NCBI GenBank assembly: GCA_036768485.1 | Contig: JAVLUZ010000154.1 | Location: 22,249,896 to 22,313,895 of the forward strand | Length of the DNA stretch: 64,000 bases | Reading direction: 5' to 3' | Source of the DNA: Mermis nigrescens | Taxonomy: Eukaryota; Nematoda; Enoplea; Mermithida; Mermithidae | In this document: positions 47,201 through 56,200 of the stretch, piece after piece | Layout of the letters: every line of letters starts with the position of its first letter | Position numbering within the stretch: the first letter of the stretch is position 1 | Translations under genes and position numbers: made by a program | The notes under the pieces: model-generated | What the model was told of the DNA's origin: nothing | Database searches by the model: none | Seen by the model: only the letters and a program-made list of their open reading frames with translations

Positions 47201-50200
47201 GGACGGCGGGGTTGGTCCATGGGTGCCGTACCGTGCGACGATGCCGAGCGGTCAGTTGAAATTACTCCTGCTGATGAGACTGAGGAGTCTTCTTTCACCT
47301 CCACAGTCTTTCGAGTCTTCAACGAAACCCTATCGAAGTTTGGTTTTTCCTCGACAGACCAGCTGCTGCCTTCGTTAACGGTAGTCTGATTTTTTTGTTG
47401 TGTAGCTGTAGCTTTATAGATAGAAATAACAGCAAATGGGTGAATTCTATCGGTGTTGTCGTTTTGAACTTCAATGAATGAAGTCCATAACTTGATTTAA
47501 TCAGTACAAACGGGAGCTGAGTCGGTCACAAGGGGAAGAGGAACCAATGGAAAATTTCACGGAAAGCAATACATATGATAGAAAAATAAAAAGACTTATT
47601 GAAATACATGGGAACAATTTCAAAACCAAGTACTCAATCATCCAATAACCAATCTACCAGCCAGTTACTAACCAACCAACCAAACACTAATCAACCAATA
47701 ATCAATCAATAGTCGCTAGCCAAACAACCAAACAATAGCCAATCAACAAATAAATTAAACAGCCAACAAAAAAACAATAAGATACACGCATACTTGTATA
47801 TTTAAAAAACAACTAGCCAAAAAATGGAGCTGCTGCTGCTGGCTGGTATTAGTGGGAAGACCTTGTTTTGGTATGCTGGGCAGGACATAAATCATACATG
47901 CACATAGGGAGGGGTGAGAGTGGGATATTACCCCTTGCTGAAGGGTCCAAAAGTTAGGTACTGTCGAACAATTTGATCCAACAATAGTGTATTATCAAGC
48001 GATTTTGAGGTAAAAATAGCCAAAAACTCAATTTACTGTTGTAAAAATTCTGCTTCCCTAATCCCTGAATCTTGATTTTACCCCTCCCTGGCCAACCTGA
48101 CCTTGTGCATCTATGACCCAAATTATTGGAAGATTTTCTGGGTGAGGAGGGAAATCCAAAAAATTTCAAAGATAATAGGATGGTGATAGGATGAAGAAGA
48201 TCGAAAAAATTAAATTTTATTCTAGGGATCTGCAGCAGGAGGTTTCTTAATTATGGAAAGCGAGTTATTTTGACCATTTTCGTAATTTGACTAGCAAAAA
48301 ATAGCCGAAAACACTAAATTTACTGGTCTGCATTTCTGGGATTTACCCCCCCCCCCTGCCGATCCTGGCCATGTGCGTCTATGATCCCCATCCTCCTGTT
48401 ACAAGTATGCGTGTATCTTATTGTTCTTCAACAAGAATAGGTTAAAGCGAGCGGTGAAGACGTTCGCAAAACGTCAGCGGCAACGTTCGCGGTTGCCGCT
48501 GACCAGTCTAGCGGATTCGGTGACGAAAAAATATCCGGTGCTAATCTGTCGACATCGCAAGATGGCGACGTGGAAGGTGCTGCAGAGTCGGAATATGTCG
48601 TTGTGGAAAAAACCGTATCAAATGTGGAACCCATTGAGGTACGACTAGGTCTGAAATTTTATAAGCATCGGTTTGCAAATATAAGTTATAATTATTATAG
48701 CTATACATAAGTTATAAGTTATAATAATGATAAGATTGAAATATAATATAATTATGATTAAATATAATATAAATATAATTACAAGCTATATAAGCTCTTA
48801 ACTCGAAAGTGTTTAGATAAGATTGAAACAACTTTAGTTTACCAATTTTCTTAAGGGCCGTAATTAAGCGCATTCTTCGTTTGCCTTATCGCTTCCGCGT
48901 CCATCAAATTTTGTTTGAATATAATAGATATCTTAATATTATTTAAGCAATTGTACTATTATAATTCATACTTTAACATAATCATCGAGCGCCTTGTGCA
49001 ATTGAATGTCTTTTCTGTAATGCATCATTCATAAGTAATTTGCTTCTCTTCACTTTTTATATATGCACTTTTCTGACACTCTTTGTTTAATTGATAATAT
49101 TTCTTATGTAACATTTCATTTATTTGTTCACTTTTATTGATGATGAATAAATTTTGATTTGATTCGATTAGATTTTGATCTTATTAATTTTGGTACTGCA
49201 AATTCTAGATAGCTTCGTTGTGTAAACTTCATATAAGGCAGGGGCATAATTAGCCGAGGGGCGGGGGTGCCGCCCCTCCCCCTCCCGAAATGGAAAAAAT
49301 ATTATTCTTCACGAGGGTGCCCATGAAATTCTCGAAGTTTTCTAAGTAAAAGGATAGCTAAAATACGTTTTTTGCACTTTTTTGAACTACTAAACTAAAA
49401 TTTTATCTCTTATTTTCTATTATATTTCACCATAGAGGCCCAGACTTGATTTTAAAATGGTAATGCGTCAAAAGTGTTCGGCGCTTTGCGCGGATTTATT
49501 ATTTTCTTCATTAGTTTTTTAGAAAGCTGCAAAATTAAATTCAAAGACAAGGATTTCGAAATGTTTTGGACTTACTAAACTTGGACTCGATATTGTGAAA
49601 TGAGTCATACAGATAGGTTAAATGTTAGATTTTAATATCCAATTCGATTTTTATTTTTTCTTGTTCTTTTTGTACGGGGATATTTGAATATTAATTTAGG
49701 TTAAATGTTAGATTTTCATATCCAATTTTGAAATCAAGTATAGAATTTGTTTTTGATTTAAAAAAATTTTTTATCTATAATGGGATAGATCTCGTCGAGA
49801 AACGCTCAAAAATGTCATTATTTCCCTGTATCTCCTAATGGTTCTCGAGATGTAGGACTTGAAAAATTTCGGCCCATCTTCCCCCAAAACAAAATCCTGG
49901 TTACACCTCTGCGTGTACGTAGGCATAGGTTTATAAAATTTTTCCATCAAAAAGAAAATTTTAGCATATACAACTTTTTTTAATAAAATTTTATTGCAAA
50001 ACTTTATTTCTTCCATTCATCTTTCTCATTCGTCAGTCCGTTTCTATAACCTCTACGCAGTAAATCTACTTTTATTATATCAGTGCATTTGCTTATTTTT
50101 CTAAAATCGATATTTTTGTCAGATTTTTAGGCTTCATGAATCTTTCGTGGCTTATTTTCATATCTTTTTTTATTTTTATTTTTTCATTTTTTTAAATCTT

Positions 50201-53200
50201 TTTTTCATATTTTTTTGCATATCTTTCGTAGCATATTTTTAGAAATACTTCCGAGCATCTTGCCTTAAAAAGTTTTCGCACGAAATCGGCCTGGGTGAGC
50301 AGGATTTCAAATGCTTCGGTTGCCGCCGGACTTTAGGCCTAATGTTCGGTTCTTACCGCCTATGTGAATTCGATGGTCGCTATTATTGCCTTGAATGCCA
50401 TTTGAACGAAGAAAGCGTTTTGCCATATCGAATTTTAGCGAATTGGGATTTCAAGCCTCGGAAAGGTAAACAGATTTCTTCAGACATGCACAGCATGGGA
50501 ATTCTGGGGGAGGGTGAGATTTCAAAGTGCTTTTTTGGGCTCAAAACTGCTGGTACGTGTGAAAAACACTATTTTTCGAAGTTTCTAACGATGCTCTATC
50601 TTTCTAGAGCAAAAAAACATAAGAAATTTCGAAAAATAAAAAATGCGAATAAATTGAATAAAATACGAGTATATGTAGTAAAAAACATGAGTATATGGCG
50701 CAAAGCGCTGACACTTTTGAGCAAATATGTGGCTAAAATGCTTAAAACAGCACCTTATCTACGAATTTTCGGAAACTTTTGGAAAATCGCGAATTCTGGG
50801 GGTGAAAACCCCTTAAACACCTAAGATAATGTATGATATTCGTTCAAAATTACGTCGATAATTTACTTTTCTTTATTCTTTGTCGATTTCTTTCTTTGAA
50901 CTTTTTCAAAGAAGAATTGTGCTCCTTGCCTATTCTTAGCATAGATTTTTATTTTATGATTTTTTAAAACGGCCTTTTTCAATGTTTAAGCCACTGTTTT
51001 TTTGTACGAGACAAAGATTTTGAGGCTCGTACAAAGATTTTCGGTGCCATCTTTGTACAATGTACAAAGACTTTTTGGGGCAAAGTAATAGTAATTTTAA
51101 CGTTTTTTGGAGTATTTTTTAGCAAAATTTCTGAAAATTTTCGGCGCTTTGCGCCGAGTATCATAATTACATTCTATTTAGCTCCAAGCGCGGGTATTTA
51201 ACACTCCAAAATTTATCTGTAAGCATCTTTGCACAGATTGAAGCATCTTTTACATCTATTTCCACTGTTTTATAAAGATTTTATGCAGGAAAAAGAACTA
51301 TTAAACAACTTTGCACTGTTTTCTGCCGTTTGAAGATAAAATTGACTCTTTTATCTTTGCGTTGCATTAAATTCATAAGCAAATTGGTGTCTATTATGAG
51401 ATTCGGTCAGCACATTGCAACCGCTTATTATTTATAATTGTGTAACACAAGTCATTTTAACTTACTGAGTCGAATTTTATGTGTAATTTCAACCTAAGAG
51501 TCATGAAAATTTTGGCGTTTCGGGCCGAACTAATATAACCAGCTGAATTTAGGACAAAGTTACACCTTTTGCGAAGCGTGCGGGTCACGGATAACAATCT
51601 AGTAGTATGTAAAAATGTGTACATGCAATTGCATATCAATACGTTATATGTACAAAAAAATTTTCGCCCGTACAAAGACTTTTCCGGAGATCTTTGTACA
51701 TGTACAAAGAGGCTCGTACAAAAAAAACAGTGGTTTAAGCGCTAATTTCTTCTTTATTTGCTTATTAATTATCACTGCGCCTACCTCAGAGGTGGCACGA
51801 ATCGTCTTGTAAAAAATACTTGAGCTATCCTTGTGTGCATCTCAAAGCTCTTATCCCTAGAATTATTCTATAATTGATTCTGTCATCTCCATCTTGTATT
51901 ACACGTTATTCGTGTAAACACGGACTATACCCTTACCATGATTTTTAAAGAATTTTTTGTGCCATGGTCGTTCTAGCCGTGGCCGCTTAGTTAAGTGCTA
52001 GTTTTTATTTTATTATGAGAAATATTGATCAAATGAGTAAATTAAATGGAAGTAATTTTATTTGAATACATTTAGCCAGAAAAAAATGATATAAATCGAG
52101 GACAGCATTAATATTATTCTTATCAGCATTATTAGCAATTATTTCTAATGTTTTATGATCGTTTGAAACGGGAAATAAAGATAATGGCAAGCAATAAACT
52201 TTTATAACGCTTTGAAATGATTGGTGCTGCATATGTATGTAGCTAGCGAGCGGAATTTGTCGTAATATGCCATTAAAGGGACAAAAATTCATGGTGCCGC
52301 TGCCAAGTCAAGCAATGTATGTACTAAGTTTTGAAAACAATTTAACTTTTTATTTCCAAAAAACCTATTACTTTAAATTACGTCACTTCGAGAAAAATAT
52401 AGTTAAGAAGCATAAGATTAAGAATCAATTACAATAATTATTTACCAATTTTAATAGCAAATCAGGCGTATGCACACACGTAACAGCTCGAAATTCAGGG
52501 TGGGGGCCAGATCATTTTTAGGGGGAGGAGTGAATGACCACCAATTTTTGGGCAAAAATTGCTAAAACACACCTGAAAACGGCCTAAAAATTTAATTATT
52601 TCTCAAAATTGGGGGAGGGGGTCAAAGATTTTTGGCTTAGGCGGATGGGGGACGACTACAACGGGTGGGCGATGACTCCCATCCATAGGTGGGCAGCACC
52701 TAAATTCTGGGGTGTGCAAGATTTTTCAAAGGTAAAAAAATGGTATTTAAAATAGTGGTATGGCGAAAAACACAATTTTTCAACGTTTCTCATCGAGCAC
52801 TATCCATTGGCATCAAACAAATTGCGAAAAAACAATAAAAAAATTTAAAAATTGAATTCTGGGGTGTACGGCTTTCTGGGGTGCATACCCCCAAACCTCC
52901 CTCCCCCACGCCCACGTGTGCCCCCATCCTCGTCTTACATGTATGGGCATATGTGCCTGATTCGCTGGTGAAATGCCGTACTTTACTTTGTTACATATGT
53001 AAATCGTTTCAGTCAGTCGAGCTAGCAAAGCTTTCCTTGACTACGTAGCCGATCAACCTTTATTGAAACTAGTTGAAATAAATCCTACATTAGCTGACGT
53101 TGTGGATAAAGTACGGGAAGTCAGGGTAATCGTAGTTTCATTTTTTGGCTTTACATATATGTATCGTTTCAGATTTATTCACTCGATAACATACTGACCA

Positions 53201-56200
53201 TAGGTGGGTGGCACCAAAGTTCTGGGAGGGTGCAAGATTTTTTCAAAAGTCAAAAATTGCCCTGAAAATGATGGTAAGGTGAAAAAACACCATTTTTCAA
53301 CGTTTCTCATCGAGCACTATCCATTGGCATCAATTAATTGCGAGGAAAAACAAGAAAAAATTCGAAAATTGAATTTTGGGGGATATTGTTTTCTGGGGGA
53401 TTATTTTGGTTTCTGGGGGGTTCATACCCTCCAACCCTTCCACGCCCAGGTACATATGATACTGACTCATGAAATTATACACCTATTTATGAGTCGGTTT
53501 CAAATTTATAAAGATTATTCCTTTTATCTTCCTATCGATTTATCGTATCGTACGCGTACTATAGCAATTAAAAGCTGACTGGGTTGATTAGAAAGTTTAT
53601 ATTTAAAACGAAATCTATCTTGTAAGCCATTTTTGCTCAAAATCTCATCTCTCGCATCTTTTATAATGAATAAAGAATGTATAAAATGATAATAAGCATT
53701 GTAGGAATCATCGTTATAATTTTTCTTTCTGTCTTCTATTTTTTAGTTTTATGGCAAGATTTTTCTGGCAAGTGAGACAAAATTAATTGAATGTCTCGGA
53801 AAAGTACTGAAAAGAATTACATTGTTTGCTTTCATCTGATTCTAGACATCGCTTCCAAATTTCCGTTGGGGGGTCTCCGGCCATTTTCAGGAGGAGGAGA
53901 TGGCAGAATACCTCCCTCTTGGCCAAAAATGGCAAAACAACATCTGAAAATGGCCAAAAAGACGCACGTTTTCACCAAAAATCGAGGGGTCAAAAGTTTT
54001 CTGAGTTTAAGCAGATGGGGGGGGCGGCTGACTTTTAGTGGGGTATCCCCCAAACCTCCTGTTACGTGTATACCACTCATTATTGATTGTAGGAGATGAG
54101 ACAACGATTGTCATTTGCTGCCATGTACCTTTTAACTTGCCGAGACGTTATAGCAGAGGATTTCAAAAAACGTGCTTTTCCAAAAGATTATTTATATGAA
54201 GAAGTGGATTTATATTCGATTACTGTAAGTTAAAGCGCATGCCTTACATATATGTATATAGGTACGTAATAAGAGACTTTGTGGCACACAAGGGCATAGG
54301 GTGGATTGAGAGGGGGTATTATTCCTCCCTCAGATTTTGAAGAACCGGGTACTGTCAGTCGATTTTGGTGAAAAATAAGTTGCTGTAAGAAACATTTTGA
54401 TTTTATAGTGGAAAAATACAGTTCAGTTAGCAAAAAGCTCAGTCAACCTGGTCAGCTTGCTGCAAAAGTATTACTTTTTCCGCAATCTTACACTGTTTGT
54501 CTATTGTTTGTCACATAATAGTGATTTATGCACTTATTGCATTGTTTAAAATATGTTTTTTGGAAAATATACGTTTTAGAATTGAATTCATCTATTACCT
54601 GACCCAGGGGCGTAGGCAGGATTTTTCTAAGGGGGGGCGGTCCAAAATTGGGGACCCTATATTTAGGGATATGGTCGCCGGGGCGCAAAATAAAGTGCAT
54701 TTTCTGACGTTTGCGAACATGCTCTATCCGTTAAGCTCATAACCTTCAATTTTTTCGAAAAATTTTTATTTTCTCCTAATAAGCTATAAAAAATGACGTT
54801 TTTTGGCCGCGCTTGGGCCTAAAGGAACGAAAATAATAATTCTACGGCGCGAAGCGCCGAAAATTTTGAGAATTTTCGATAAAATGATGCAATTTTCACG
54901 CATTTCCTTACCTTTCCAAAATTATTTTTGGGCTAAGGAGGAGCAGCTATAAAAAATGACGTTTTTTTGACCGCGCTTGGGCCTAAATGAACGAAAATAA
55001 TGATTTTACGGCGCGAAGCGACGAAAATTTTGAGAATTTTTGATAAAATGATGCCAATTTTCATGCATTTCCTTACCTTTCCAAAATTATTTTTGGGCTA
55101 AGGGGGGGGCGGCCCCCCTCCCTGCCTACGCCCATGATCTGACCTCAAGGATTTGATCTTAATACGTTTGCTTCAGTATATAACAATATTACCGAATTAA
55201 AAATGCTCGCTATAACCTATGTTTACCATGGGACTGTTTTTGAATTTCATCCTCTTCTGGCCGCCCCTACTTTGCCCACCTATGCTTTTTGGGATCGACC
55301 TCATTTGGAAATTATCAATTAACCTGCAGGACAGGGATATACCGTTATTTCGTAGAAAATGAGTCAGATTGTAAATTATAAACAAGCTTTGTTTTACTCA
55401 GTGTTTTTTTTTGTACAAGGTCAGTTTGTACATGTACAAAGATGGTCCCCGAAAGCCTTTGCACATTTTGTACACACAAATTTTGGAGTACTATAATATG
55501 GTACAGTAGCGATTTTAGTGTGGTAAAAACAGTTGTTCGGACTTTTGGTAGTGTATTTCAGCTAATTTCTGGGTCTCTAAGGGAAAAAATCACTAAGAAT
55601 CGTCTTAAGACGGCGAAAAATTTGACATTTTTACTTTTGAAATCCAATTTCTGCCATTATAAAGATATATAGAACACACAATTGCTCATGTCGGCGCGGA
55701 GCGCCGAAAATTTTTGCGAATTTTGAACCTTTTTTGCAATTTTTGTCTTCCAAAAATCTTTGTACATGTACAAAGACGGTCCCGGAAAGTCCTTGTACAT
55801 CGGGAAAAATCTTTGCCGAGTACAAAAAAACACTAGTTTTACAGCACGAAATCTTAGCTGTAAGCGCAAACTAAATTGGATGATTATCTCATTCTGCCTC
55901 TAGAAAAGATTTTCGCTTAGTATGGATTCAGAGGGGGTCGGCTGCCCCTGTTTTCAAAAAATATTTGGGCACAATAAGGAATATCTTTGTATTTTTTGAT
56001 AATTTTAGCAATTTTTATTATGATTTTTTGAACTTTTCCGACGCTTCGCGCCGGGTAGGACTCATTAATGACATTTACTGTTTTCCTGGCGCTCTAAAAA
56101 GCTGATTTTTACATTAGAAGAGCTGTTTGCACAGAACAGGGATTTTTTATTTCTTACAATGATTTTTCGTGTATTCGCTTTTATCCGATTTTGCAGTGAT

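Noticed and set aside
48428..48634. Minus-strand and alternative plus-strand frames over exon 9
   Set aside because: They are shadows. The exon frame chosen joins both neighbours in phase and gives the acidic linker.
50342..50824. 160-codon frame running past exon 10
   Set aside because: Only the part to 50465 resembles the RH domain. After the GTAAAC donor the frame runs into a family D repeat.
53204..54104. Gly/Pro-rich frames on both strands
   Set aside because: They are translations of family B and C repeats with G- and C-runs.
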